This document shows positions 1 through 11,475 of a stretch of DNA of 64,000 bases, piece by piece. The DNA comes from Planctellipticum sp942493135 (GTDB lineage: Bacteria; Planctomycetota; Planctomycetia; Planctomycetales; Planctomycetaceae), in contig OW818684.1 of the NCBI GenBank assembly GCA_942493135.1, positions 7,378,001 to 7,442,000 on the forward strand, written 5' to 3'. Each line of letters opens with the position of its first letter. The stretch's first letter is position 1. The position numbers and the translations under genes are program-made. The notes beneath the pieces were generated by a model, which was given only the letters and a program-made list of their open reading frames with translations, was not told where the DNA came from and ran no database searches.

Positions 1-36
1 CCCCGTCGCCCCGACCACCGCCATCGTTCCAAACAC
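1..36 (-). CDS. N-terminus of a Rossmann-fold enzyme, possibly aspartate-semialdehyde dehydrogenase (cut by window edge)
   Basis: Only the first 12 codons are present. Read on the minus strand from a GTG at 36, with an in-frame ATG at 24, they give MFGTMAVVGATG. The AVVGATG stretch is the glycine-rich NADP-binding start typical of aspartate-semialdehyde dehydrogenase and a few related reductases. An AAGGGGAA-type ribosome binding site lies at about 42-49, just upstream of the GTG, and favours it over the ATG. The identity is an inference from a very short stretch; another Rossmann enzyme, such as an N-acetyl-glutamyl-phosphate reductase, is possible. Confidence 0.38.
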   Translation of the reverse strand, partial: MFGTMAVVGATG

Positions 37-162
37 GGAAATTCCCCTTCGCTGTCGCTGAATAGACGGACCTCGGGCGCAGAATGGCCCGCTCAGTCCG
101 ACACACTATAAGCGGGGGCGGTTCGGGGCTGCAAACGAAGGGCGATCGGGCCTCGGAGAAGC

Positions 163-831
163 TCAGGCCCCGACCAGTTCGAGTTGGTCGCTAACAATCC
201 GCAGAAACTCTGGAAACAGCTCCCAGGGTCCCGGACGCCGATTCCAGCGATCCGCCAGCAGCCGAAGAACGGCCATCTCGCCGCGGCACTGCTCCAGGTT
301 CGCAGCAGCCTGCTCGCGCTGCTCGTCGGTCAGTTTCCAGCGGCTCGGGCAGAGGGCCGGTCGTCCGGCCACTTCTTCCGTTCCCCACTCCACTCCGGGC
401 TGAATCGCGATCTGACCGGCAGAATCCCAGCGGAAGGGAAAGACTCGGCAGACGACCGGACGCGACTCGTAGATGGAACAACGGGCGGAATCGCCGCAGC
501 CCGGAGAATCGCTCTCTTCTTCGAGGAAGCGACACATCCGTGTCCCAGGAAACTGCCGGCTTTCCACCGGCCGAAGTCCGATCACGAACGGCGTTTCAGG
601 ATCGTCCTCAAAGCGAAACTGCGGCACAATCCCGCGTGAAATCAGCCCGTCTCGGTCTTCCCAGCGGCAGACGAAGTCCCAGAAGTCGAGCGATCGATCG
701 GCCCTGATCCGGGCGATATCGTTCCCTGTCATCGGGACGGCATACTCGCGGCAGCAGCTCGCGGAACAACCCGCGCAGGGAGTCGCAGGAGCGGCAATCT
801 CCAGAACAGGCAGTAGAGAACCGGACGGCAT
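163..831 (-). CDS. YkgJ-family cysteine cluster protein
   Basis: This is a 222-residue soluble protein. It has the N-terminal cysteine pattern C19-x2-C22-x3-C26-C27 and a second set of cysteines further on (MCRF, PGCG, ARCSIYESRPVVCRVFPF). This arrangement, with the RCSIYESRPVVCR stretch, is characteristic of the YkgJ/UPF0153 family, which is thought to bind zinc or an iron-sulfur centre. The biochemical role of the family is poorly defined. The gene stands alone: the next gene downstream starts at about 36 and the next upstream ends at 1508. The ATG at 831 puts the first cysteine at residue 19, as usual for the family. No signal peptide is visible. Confidence 0.85.
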   Translation of the reverse strand: MPSGSLLPVLEIAAPATPCAGCSASCCREYAVPMTGNDIARIRADRSLDFWDFVCRWEDRDGLISRGIVPQFRFEDDPETPFVIGLRPVESRQFPGTRMCRFLEEESDSPGCGDSARCSIYESRPVVCRVFPFRWDSAGQIAIQPGVEWGTEEVAGRPALCPSRWKLTDEQREQAAANLEQCRGEMAVLRLLADRWNRRPGPWELFPEFLRIVSDQLELVGA

Positions 832-1507
832 TCGGACAGGCCTTGCACGTTAACCGGCACTGCACACATCGCCAGTCTGCGAAGCTCACGCCGTCCTCGT
901 ACCGGTGATGACGACAATCAAGCCTGCCTCACGAACTCGCGACGCGACGGCGATTTGGCGTCCAGCAGTGACATGAATTTCAGTCTCGCGACCGTTTTCT
1001 CAAGTATCCGCGGTTATGCCTGCCACCAGAAAATTCCTCAAGTTCCCCGTTCTCGCCCGATTCAAATGGAGTTCCAGCCCGGGAACATCTCCGTTCCCGT
1101 CCTGGATCGTGCATTCGAAACCCCGAGGAAACGAAGCAAACTGTGGTTTTCGACTTATGGGACAATGACGGCCGGGCCGACACTCGCACCCGATGGGGCC
1201 GGAGATGCGCCGCACCACTGGTCGCAAATCACTGCGCCGCCAGTATCACCCCAAGCGGCGAGGCCCGACTGATCGGACTACGGAGCAGGTCCAGCCACCT
1301 CACTGGCGCTGTCGCCATTCTGCTGGCCGCGGCAGCTCTGGGAGCGGCTTCGTTGCTCCGCACGCGACATTTCAGGCCTGGAACACGCTCGCGGGCCAGA
1401 TGGTCTTCCACCGGACAGCCCGTCGAACTGACGAAAATCGAAGGCTCCCGGCTGTCGCTGGTATATCAAGTTCTGCTGCTGCGGTAACTCGCGACGCCGC
1501 GACCCCG
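832..1507. other. Spacer without a supportable gene
   Basis: About 675 bases lie between the start of the Cys-cluster gene and the end of the PAS/phosphatase gene. All open frames here are short, lack a plausible ribosome binding site and have low-complexity Arg/Ala/Ser-rich translations typical of GC-driven noise. One plus-strand frame at 1143-1487 contains a hydrophobic stretch but nothing else protein-like. A small hairpin (CGGGAAC/GTTCCCG) lies near 1080-1100. No tRNA or recognisable RNA was seen. Confidence 0.5.
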
Positions 1508-3346
1508 TCAGGTCTCATCCAGCACTCGGGCTACCACCAGCGAAATGTCGTCCTGCTGAGGCCGTCCGCCCACGAACTGCTGACAGGCCTGATGGACGGA
1601 TACCGCAAGCTCACCAGCCGGACGGTGGCGTTCGGTCTGCACATGCTGCAGCAGTCGGTCCAGCCCGAAAAACTCTCCTTCTACGGAGAGACACTCCTGA
1701 ATTCCGTCCGTCGGCAAGACCAGCAGATCACCCGAATGCAGCTTCAGCGGAGGCGATTCGGGAAACTTCAGACAGGTGGAGAATCCCAGGACGGTCGCCG
1801 TGCTCCTCATCATCTCGCGAGATCCGTCTGCGCGCAAGCAATATCCCGGATGGCCGGCGCCGACGTAAGTCAACTCACGGCTTTCGAGGTTTACGACCGC
1901 GACAAACAGCGTTACGAACGAAGCCTCGGGCAGATCGACAACCAGAAACTCATTCAGGCATTCGATTGCCTCTGAGAGCTCCACTCCCGACAGTAACAGA
2001 GAACGCAGGTACGCGCGAGTTTCCACCATCGAGACGGCCGACCCCAGACCGTGACCGCTGACGTCGCCGATCACCAGCGCCAGTCGGTTTCCCGGCAGAC
2101 AGAGAAAATCGTAGTAGTCGCCGCAGGCCAGCGCGGCCGGATACGCCGCACCGGCAATGTCCCAGCCGGGACACAGGGGCGCTTCGTGCGGATAGAGCGA
2201 CTTCTGCACTGCGTGGGCCGCCAGCAGTTCGTGCTCGACGCGCTCTCGGGCCATCCGTTCCGAGAGATCCCGAAAGGTGACGACCGCTCGCGTCGACTGA
2301 CCGGTATCGGCCAACGGGGCGATCGTGTATTCAACTGGCAGCGGCGAATTCAGTCCCGGGAACAGTCGATCGACGCTCGCCGACCCGGTCGCCGCGCCGC
2401 ACAGCACCGATTGCAGAGCGTCGCAGAACCCCTGACTTCCAAACGAGCTGGCCAGCAGACCGCCCAGCAGATTCGTCACCGGTTCCCTCAGGATTCCGCC
2501 TGCAGCGCGATTGGCGAACGTGATCTGGCCCGCGACGTTCACCCCGATCAGACCGTCTTTGACGGAGTCCAGTACGAGCTGCAATTCGTCGCGGAGACGG
2601 CGAGCTTCGCGATTCGCCCGTTCAAGCTCCGTGATATCCGTCGAGATCCCCGCCACGGCAATTACGCAATCGTTCAATCCGCGCAGCGGAAACTTTAATG
2701 ACATATAGGTATGCGGACCGTCCGAATGTGGCGCAACCTCTTCGGTTTTCAAGGGCTGCCCCAACGTCGCGACCCACTCGTCGTTCTCCCGGAAATTGCG
2801 AGCCATGTCCTCGGGGAAAATGTCAAAGTCGGTCTGCCCGACGACCGAGTGCCGCGCGACGCCGAACAGCTCTTCGAACTGCCGGTTGACGAACTGATAC
2901 CTCCCGGCGAGGTCCTTCAAGTAAATAACGGCTGAAGTCTTGTCGACGATTTCCCGAAAAATATCGCCGTCAACCTCCTCCGCAGCATCTACGGCAGTCA
3001 GCAGAATGGAATCCGTTGGACCGGTTGTCGACAGACGCACGAAACAGTGTTGAGCCGGCCGGCCGTGCGGACAGGCCTGGGTCCATCGCGACGCTTCGCT
3101 CCCTGCAGCGGCATCGCCCTCGGACGCCAACTCGGCGACCAGCTGTCGCCACTCCGGCAGCAGCGCTTCAATCGCCACCTCGCCAAAATCGTCGACCGAC
3201 AGTCCGAACAGCCAGAGAAACCGATCGTTGGCCGCGGAGACTACTCCATTGTCAATTTGAGCCGTTGCAAACGGCGAACGGATTCCGCCGGCAACCGGCG
3301 TTCCTCGTTCGTGACCGCCCGAGACTCCAGTATCGGTCCGGTGCAT
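1508..3346 (-). CDS. PAS-domain SpoIIE/RsbU-type serine phosphatase
   Basis: This 612-residue cytoplasmic signalling protein begins with a weak PAS-like segment (about 25-115). A clear PAS domain follows at about 130-245 (AVIYLKDLAGRYQFVNRQF, ending in DITELERANREA), then a third PAS at about 255-375 (GLIGVNVAGQITFANRAA). The C-terminal PP2C-like SpoIIE phosphatase domain occupies about 385-610. Its metal-binding motifs are present: ACGDYYDF, IGDVSGHGLG, LPTDGIQE and QQDDISLVV. Members of this class dephosphorylate anti-sigma-factor antagonists in partner-switching pathways, which suggests control of a stress or developmental sigma factor. No anti-sigma factor or antagonist gene is adjacent, so the partner is unknown. 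No transmembrane segment is visible, so the signal is probably cytoplasmic. Confidence 0.92.
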   Translation of the reverse strand: MHRTDTGVSGGHERGTPVAGGIRSPFATAQIDNGVVSAANDRFLWLFGLSVDDFGEVAIEALLPEWRQLVAELASEGDAAAGSEASRWTQACPHGRPAQHCFVRLSTTGPTDSILLTAVDAAEEVDGDIFREIVDKTSAVIYLKDLAGRYQFVNRQFEELFGVARHSVVGQTDFDIFPEDMARNFRENDEWVATLGQPLKTEEVAPHSDGPHTYMSLKFPLRGLNDCVIAVAGISTDITELERANREARRLRDELQLVLDSVKDGLIGVNVAGQITFANRAAGGILREPVTNLLGGLLASSFGSQGFCDALQSVLCGAATGSASVDRLFPGLNSPLPVEYTIAPLADTGQSTRAVVTFRDLSERMARERVEHELLAAHAVQKSLYPHEAPLCPGWDIAGAAYPAALACGDYYDFLCLPGNRLALVIGDVSGHGLGSAVSMVETRAYLRSLLLSGVELSEAIECLNEFLVVDLPEASFVTLFVAVVNLESRELTYVGAGHPGYCLRADGSREMMRSTATVLGFSTCLKFPESPPLKLHSGDLLVLPTDGIQECLSVEGEFFGLDRLLQHVQTERHRPAGELAVSVHQACQQFVGGRPQQDDISLVVARVLDET

Positions 3347-3580
3347 CGTGTTTCCTCCCGAATCGACAGGAAACTTGGCAGTTCAAGAGATGGAACTACG
3401 GTGTTTCCAGCCGCTGATGCGTTTCGCGAAGGCCATTCAGACGGCATGCAGCGAGCGACTCGGCAGCCCCTTCGCCTGGGACGAGGCTTAGCTCCATGAC
3501 AACGCGCTGCCGTCTGGAACGCAAGTTCTTTCGCAGCGGATCACGGCGCCTGCGTACAACCTCAGCGGTGATCGGGCGAT

Positions 3581-4474
3581 CTACCGAGCAACGCCTGCCC
3601 ACGCCAGCACCTGCTGGCGGTCCGGCAGCGCAGCAAACTCGATCTTTCCGAGCGCCAGAAACAGCGAGGCAGCCACCAGGTCGGCCGTCGCCCCGGGATT
3701 GCGGCGATGTCCGTCCGCCCGCAACCAGACGTCGAAATCCCAATCGTTTGGACGATCCAATTGCCGGCTCGGCCAGCCGTCGGTCAGCGCGGCCCGAGCC
3801 CGGCGGGAGCCTTCGCCAGCCACGTCCGCCCCGCACTTCCGCGAGATCAGGGTATCCGGCCGTCGCGCCAGCATCTGCAGGAAGCCCTCAATGATCGTGG
3901 TGTCCCACAACGGAAACTGCCCGGCCCTCGACAGCGCTGCAAGGTTCAGCCGGGATGCCAGCCAGAACGCATCTTCAAAGTCTCGAGCATACTGCCGCGC
4001 CACCAGATCGCGGTCGGCCGCCAGCCGCATCGCGTCCGTCAGCGTGCAGGTGGGAGCGCTGGCGACGTCCTGATCGGCCGCCCCTCCCAGCCCGCCAGGA
4101 TTCGCCTGTCGAATCGCGGCATAGACGACCATCGCGTCCTCGACCGTCGTGGAATGCAGCACGTCGCCGATTCCATCTTCCGGTCGTACTCCTTCGGGGA
4201 CGGCACACAGGGGAGCCAGCAGCAGAATGATCCCCAGATTGGCGTTCGTAGCAACCGATCGCTGCGTAGCGCGAACCGATTCCAGGACCGCAGTCCCCAG
4301 CCCGATCTCGCGAGTCGTCGCGAGGACCGGCGCAACCGCCGCCGCCGCCCGGACAAAATCCGCGAAGGTCAAATCGTCGAACGCGGCCCACGGATGGACG
4401 TTGCCCGGCTTCCGCGCCGCAGCTTCCAGCAGGCACGCCAGTTCGATCCGTCGGGCAAGCTCGTCGGTTCGCAT
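3581..4474 (-). CDS. Triphosphoribosyl-dephospho-CoA synthase (CitG/MdcB) family protein
   Basis: This 297-residue soluble protein opens with an N-terminal helix and the family signature ARKPGNVHPWAAFDDLTFADF. A conserved LTDAMRLA-type segment and an IPLW-like stretch (QFPLWDTTIIEGFLQ) occur further on. Characterised CitG/MdcB enzymes make the prosthetic-group precursor of citrate lyase or malonate decarboxylase acyl carrier proteins from ATP and dephospho-CoA. None of the lyase, decarboxylase or carrier-protein genes is nearby, so this planctomycete protein may have another substrate. It lies about 60 bases downstream of a zinc-type dehydrogenase gene on the same strand and may be co-transcribed with it. 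The family call is firm; the reaction is inferred. Confidence 0.8.
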   Translation of the reverse strand: MRTDELARRIELACLLEAAARKPGNVHPWAAFDDLTFADFVRAAAAVAPVLATTREIGLGTAVLESVRATQRSVATNANLGIILLLAPLCAVPEGVRPEDGIGDVLHSTTVEDAMVVYAAIRQANPGGLGGAADQDVASAPTCTLTDAMRLAADRDLVARQYARDFEDAFWLASRLNLAALSRAGQFPLWDTTIIEGFLQMLARRPDTLISRKCGADVAGEGSRRARAALTDGWPSRQLDRPNDWDFDVWLRADGHRRNPGATADLVAASLFLALGKIEFAALPDRQQVLAWAGVAR

Positions 4475-4531
4475 GCAGAGTCTCGAACCATCTCGATTTG
4501 ATTGCGGCGGAAGGATTTCGCTGACTGGCGT

Positions 4532-5512
4532 TTAAACGGACTTCGCAGGAAAGTCGACCAGGACTTTACATGCCCCATCGACCTTGTCGCGGAACGTCTC
4601 GAAGGCCTGCTGGATTTGCGCCAGCGGAAACCGATGTGTGATCATCGGTCCGACATCGATGCGACCTTCGCCAATCCATTGCATCGCTAGCGGAAAATCC
4701 CGGCGGAAGTCCGGATTGACGCTCGTGTGCACGGTGACATTCTTGAAGAACAGATCCCGCCACCGCAGGCCATCCACAAGAGGTCCGGGCACGCCAAAGA
4801 AGAGCAGCACGCCGTTGCGGCGGCACAGATCGATGCACAGGTTGAACGGGCTCTGTGCGTGGCCGACGCACTCGATCACCACGTCCGGCAACTCGCCGTC
4901 CAGCTTGTCCTGCAGGGCCTCGACCGGCGACTCGGTCGCGTTGCAGATCGTCGCGGTCGCCCCCATCTGCAGACTGGTCTTGAGCCGGCTCTCCAGCAGG
5001 TCGATGCCGACGATCTCCCGCGCTCCCATGTTCCTGAGGCACGCATTCATAAGCTGCCCCATTGGACCCTGGCCGACGATCGCCACCGTCCGGTCGAGCA
5101 TGTTCGGCAGCTTCTTGAGTGCGAAGAGCGCCGTTCCCAGCGGCTGCGCCATCAGCGCCTGCTCCTCGGGAACGCGCCGATCGACGTCAATCGCCCGCCC
5201 CTCGTCGAGCACGAATCGTTCGAACAGCCCCTGCTGCATCTCGGGGACCGCCAGCACGCGGTCCCCGACCCGCCACCGGCTGCCATTCCTGGCCACCACC
5301 GTCCCGATCATCTCGTGGAGCGAGTGGCCAATCTCGATCGGCCATTCGTCGCTGCCGCCGAAGTAAGGCAGATCCGAGCCGCACAGGCAGGTGGTCTCGG
5401 GCTGAAACACGATCTGGCCGCTGCAGCCCGCGGGAGGGGAGGGGGGCAGCACCGGCTCCGGCACTTCGATCAGCCGGATTTTCCCCGGCGCATACATCTC
5501 TCCGGCCAGCAT
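4532..5512 (-). CDS. Zinc-type alcohol/polyol dehydrogenase-like protein
   Basis: This 326-residue MDR-superfamily oxidoreductase has the catalytic zinc cysteine in TTCLCGSDLPYFGG. A GHSLHEMIG segment stands where most members have GHE. The nucleotide-binding motif GQGPMGQ is at about residues 147-153, followed by the acidic residue of GIDLLESR, which suggests NAD preference. The four-cysteine structural zinc loop of classical alcohol dehydrogenases is absent. That, with the slightly short length, points to a sorbitol or threonine dehydrogenase-like branch rather than ethanol oxidation. The gene is upstream of the CitG-like gene with a gap of about 60 bases. The substrate cannot be told from sequence. 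Confidence 0.85.
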   Translation of the reverse strand: MLAGEMYAPGKIRLIEVPEPVLPPSPPAGCSGQIVFQPETTCLCGSDLPYFGGSDEWPIEIGHSLHEMIGTVVARNGSRWRVGDRVLAVPEMQQGLFERFVLDEGRAIDVDRRVPEEQALMAQPLGTALFALKKLPNMLDRTVAIVGQGPMGQLMNACLRNMGAREIVGIDLLESRLKTSLQMGATATICNATESPVEALQDKLDGELPDVVIECVGHAQSPFNLCIDLCRRNGVLLFFGVPGPLVDGLRWRDLFFKNVTVHTSVNPDFRRDFPLAMQWIGEGRIDVGPMITHRFPLAQIQQAFETFRDKVDGACKVLVDFPAKSV

Positions 5513-5581
5513 GCTTCAACTCCCCTCGTGGCGGCAGATTCTCAGCTCGCCCCTGAAAGATAGCGAATCGCTCCACCTGAT

Positions 5582-5617
5582 AACAAATCAGCCCCCCGTC
5601 GCGGCGACGGGGGGCTG
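5582..5617 (-). terminator. Intrinsic terminator of the EF-G gene
   Basis: A perfect 13-base stem (5589-5601 with 5605-5617), rich in G-C with six consecutive C/G pairs and a 3-base loop, is followed on the minus strand by ATTTGTTA. It starts about 30 bases after the EF-G stop codon, as expected for a Rho-independent terminator. Confidence 0.85.
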
Positions 5618-5645
5618 TCGTTGGAACCTGAAGCGATCGGGCAGA

Positions 5646-7787
5646 CTACTTCGCAGCAGCCCGCTCGGCCTTCTCCTTGCGACGCTTCTCGACGACTTCG
5701 GCCTGCAGGCCACGCGGCAGCATGGAGTACTTGGCGAACTCCATCGTGAACGTCCCCTTGCCCTGCGTCATCGACCGCAGTTCGTTGGCATAGTCGAACA
5801 TGCTGGAGAGCGGCACCTCGGCGTTGATGACGGCGATCCCGAAGCCCGTGTCGGACGAACTGATCACGCCGCGCTTGCTCGCCAGATGCCCTGTAACACC
5901 GCCCTGGTACTCGTCGGGAACTTCGACTTCCAGTTTCATAATCGGCTCCAGCAGGCCCATATCAGCCTTTCCGAGCACTTCGCGCATCGCATCAAAGCCG
6001 CAGATATCGAACGCCATTTCCGACGAATCGACGTCGTGGTAGCTGCCGTCCTGCAGACGCATCCGGATCCCCACCACTTCGCACTCGCAGAGCGGCCCCT
6101 TGACCAGCGCCCGCTGGAAGCCCTTATCGACCGGGGCGATGTATTCCTTCGGAATGCGACCGCCGCTGACTTCGTTCACGAACTCGTACGGCAGCACGGC
6201 GTCCTCGGGGAGCGGCTCCATCACACCCACGATGTGAGCGAACTGGCCCGAACCGCCGGTCTGCTTCTTGTGCTTGTAGTTGAATTCGACCGAGCGGGTC
6301 GGACATTCGCGGTACGCAACCCGCGGCTGGCCGACGATGCACTCGATTCCGTATTCCCGCTTGATCCGTTCAACGTAAATGTCGAGGTGCAACTGGCCCA
6401 TCCCCGCGATCAGCGTCTGGCCGGTCTCTTCGTCGGTCATCACGCGGAACGTGGGATCTTCACGGCGGAACCGCTCCAGCGCCTTGCCCAGCTTGTCGGC
6501 GCCGTCGCGCTTGACTGGCTCGATCGACAGGCGGATCACCGCGTCGGGCACGAAAATGCTTTCCAGGGCGTAGTTCGTCCCTTCGGAACAGAACGTATCA
6601 CCGGAGGCGCAGTCGACGCCCACCAGGGCGATGATGTCGCCGGCTTCCGCGTAATCCACGTCCTGACGGTCGTTGGAGTGCATCCGCACCAGCCGGCCGA
6701 AGCGAATCCGCTTGCCCGTACGGGTATTGATGTAGCTCTCCCCCTTGACGATCTTCCCCTGATACAGCCGCGTATAAGTCAGCTGACCGTACTGCTCGAC
6801 CACCGTCTTGAATGCCATGCAGACCAGCGGCTTGTCGGCAACCGACTCCAGCGGGACGCGGTTCCAGTTCGGTTCGGCGGGGCTCCCGTCGGCCGGCGGC
6901 TTCATGTCGAGATCGATCGCGGTCAACTGCTCGCGATCGAGCGGACTCGGCAGGAAATAGGTCACGCCGTCGAGCAGCTCCTGCACGCCCTTGTTCTTGT
7001 AGGCACTGCCCATCATCACCGGAGTGATCTGGTGCGCCAGCGTCGCCTGGCGGACGACCTTGCGGATCTCTTCCGGGGAAATCTCCTGCTCCTCGAGGAG
7101 CGCCGTCATCAGCTCGTCGCTGAACATCGACAGGGCTTCGAGCATTTCCTGGCGGGCCTCGACGGCCCGCTCTTTGAACTTCTCGGGAATCGGCTCGTAG
7201 CGGACGACTTCGCCGTCTTCGCCATCGAAGAATGCGGCGCGCTGCTCGATCAGGTCGACCACGCCCTCGAAGTCCATCTCGCGACCCATCGGGATCTGCA
7301 GCGGAACCGGGGTGACGTTGAGCTTCTCGCGGATCTGGGTGATGACCTTGTCGGGATTGGCCCCCGTCCGGTCCATCTTGTTGATGAACGCGATCCGCGG
7401 CACCTTGTACCGCTTCATCTGGCGGTCCACCGTCAGCGACTGGCTCTGCACGCCACCCACCGAGCACAGCACCAGAATCGCGCCGTCCAGCACGCGCAGG
7501 CTTCGTTCGACTTCCACGGTGAAGTCCACGTGCCCCGGAGTGTCGATCACGTTGACAGTATAATCCTTCCACATCACCTGGGTCGCGGCGGAGGTGATCG
7601 TGATCCCCTTCTCCCGCTCCAGTTCCATATGGTCCATCACCGCTCCAACGCCGTCCTTGCCCTTCACTTCGTGAATGGCATGGATGCGGCCGGAGTAGAA
7701 CAGAATCCGCTCCGTCAACGTCGTTTTGCCGGAGTCGATGTGCGCGGAAACACCAATATTGCGGTAGAGCGAGAGATTGACTGCCAT
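5646..7787 (-). CDS. fusA: Elongation factor G, mitochondrial-EFG1-like (spdEFG1 type)
   Basis: This 713-residue translational GTPase drives ribosomal translocation. G1 is AHIDSGKTT (residues 15-23), G2/G3 are GITITSAAT and DTPGH, and G4 is NKMD, followed by the EF-G domains II-V. The start was set at 7787 (MAVNLSLYRNIG), because the 17 codons upstream are not protein-like. AHIDSGKTT, the HEVKGKDGVGAVMD stretch and CSVGGVQSQ match mitochondrial EF-G1 more closely than ordinary bacterial EF-G (AHIDAGKTT). This is the subgroup described for spirochaetes, planctomycetes and deltaproteobacteria as spdEFG1, whose partner spdEFG2 acts in ribosome recycling. No rpsL, rpsG or tuf gene is adjacent. 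It is a single-gene unit with its own terminator. Confidence 0.95.
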   Translation of the reverse strand: MAVNLSLYRNIGVSAHIDSGKTTLTERILFYSGRIHAIHEVKGKDGVGAVMDHMELEREKGITITSAATQVMWKDYTVNVIDTPGHVDFTVEVERSLRVLDGAILVLCSVGGVQSQSLTVDRQMKRYKVPRIAFINKMDRTGANPDKVITQIREKLNVTPVPLQIPMGREMDFEGVVDLIEQRAAFFDGEDGEVVRYEPIPEKFKERAVEARQEMLEALSMFSDELMTALLEEQEISPEEIRKVVRQATLAHQITPVMMGSAYKNKGVQELLDGVTYFLPSPLDREQLTAIDLDMKPPADGSPAEPNWNRVPLESVADKPLVCMAFKTVVEQYGQLTYTRLYQGKIVKGESYINTRTGKRIRFGRLVRMHSNDRQDVDYAEAGDIIALVGVDCASGDTFCSEGTNYALESIFVPDAVIRLSIEPVKRDGADKLGKALERFRREDPTFRVMTDEETGQTLIAGMGQLHLDIYVERIKREYGIECIVGQPRVAYRECPTRSVEFNYKHKKQTGGSGQFAHIVGVMEPLPEDAVLPYEFVNEVSGGRIPKEYIAPVDKGFQRALVKGPLCECEVVGIRMRLQDGSYHDVDSSEMAFDICGFDAMREVLGKADMGLLEPIMKLEVEVPDEYQGGVTGHLASKRGVISSSDTGFGIAVINAEVPLSSMFDYANELRSMTQGKGTFTMEFAKYSMLPRGLQAEVVEKRRKEKAERAAAK

Positions 7788-8280
7788 GGAACCTGTAACA
7801 CAATCCGGAGGGAACAATGCAGCACAGCCGTCGACCACTCAAAAGCCGGGGCCAGTCTGCGCCTGGAAGAAATCTGCTGAACGGAAACGAAACAGCAGAC
7901 CGGTAAGGAGGGAGCAGGGCGGGAACGGGCGGCAGACGGAGTCTGCCGTCGCGGCGAGCAGCGATCCCGGCGGACCGCGGCGAGACGCCACGCAGCTCAC
8001 ATCGGCGGAGGAACTTCCCAGATCACCATTGGTCGCCTGCCGTAAAGAGGGACATCCATTTCCAAAACCCCCGTCGCCTCGACGCCGACCGGCTCCGAAA
8101 CGGAACTTCCCGTCAGCACACCAGGCGGGGGAAGCCGGTGTACACCTTCCTTGAATGCACGGTCTTCCCGAGCATTTCAAGGATACTATCGGCATCACGC
8201 CCCCCGGCAAAGGCCAGATTCTGCAAATTTTGCAAAAAGACGCTCGATCCGGCCATCAAAACAGCCGAGATCCCGCCCCA
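7788..8280. other. EF-G upstream spacer with a GGA-loop hairpin
   Basis: This stretch between the EF-G start and the terminator of the dikinase gene contains no credible gene. At 7930-7948 there is a perfect 8-base palindrome with a GGA loop (CGGCAGAC-gga-GTCTGCCG), of the same design as other dispersed palindromes in the window. The EF-G promoter presumably lies here but was not recognised. Confidence 0.5.
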
Positions 8281-8318
8281 AACAAAATCGCCCGGAAGAC
8301 GCGATGTCTTCCGGGCGA
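8281..8318 (-). terminator. Intrinsic terminator of pyruvate phosphate dikinase gene
   Basis: A perfect 13-base stem (8288-8300 with 8306-8318) closes a 5-base loop. On the minus strand it is followed by TTTTGTTT. It lies about 48 bases after the dikinase stop codon. Confidence 0.88.
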
Positions 8319-8365
8319 CTCTGTTTTGCCAGTCATTTCCCGGCCCGCAGCAGTCGGGACCAACC

Positions 8366-11092
<2,727 letters not shown>

Positions 11093-11475
11093 GCCAGTTT
11101 TCCTTGTAACTCCAGCAGCCAGAGCGGCCGCCAGCCAGCAAAATCGACTGCGCCAGTCAAGATCCGGCGCAAACCCATACACAAGGAGGGTCTGCGCGAA
11201 CGATCAGCGCCCGAGCCGTGCCCGTTGATTTTGCAGGAACTTAGCGAACCGGCACACGAGTTTCAAGGACTCCCGGATCTCACTTTCGTGAGCCGGATTC
11301 ACGCCCGCCGGCTCGAATTCGCAAAAGTCCCCCCAGTCTGCGCAATTACGCCGGCAGAATTTCGCAAATCAACGCCGATTTCTCGCTGATCCCGTTCCGC
11401 CACCCGACCGTTGTGACAGACGCCAGGTGACATCCGCCCGAATTGGGTCCACACGACAGATCAAGGAGTCCGACC
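11093..11475. other. Divergent promoter spacer between ppdK and the YiiX-like gene
   Basis: This 383-base spacer lies between genes read outward in both directions, so it should hold promoters for both. No consensus -35/-10 pair was clear. The only site located with confidence is the ribosome binding site AAGGAG at 11463-11468 for the gene at 11476. No credible open frame was found. Confidence 0.45.

Noticed and set aside
1143..1487. Plus-strand frame with a hydrophobic segment
   Set aside because: No ribosome binding site, no family resemblance and low-complexity composition.
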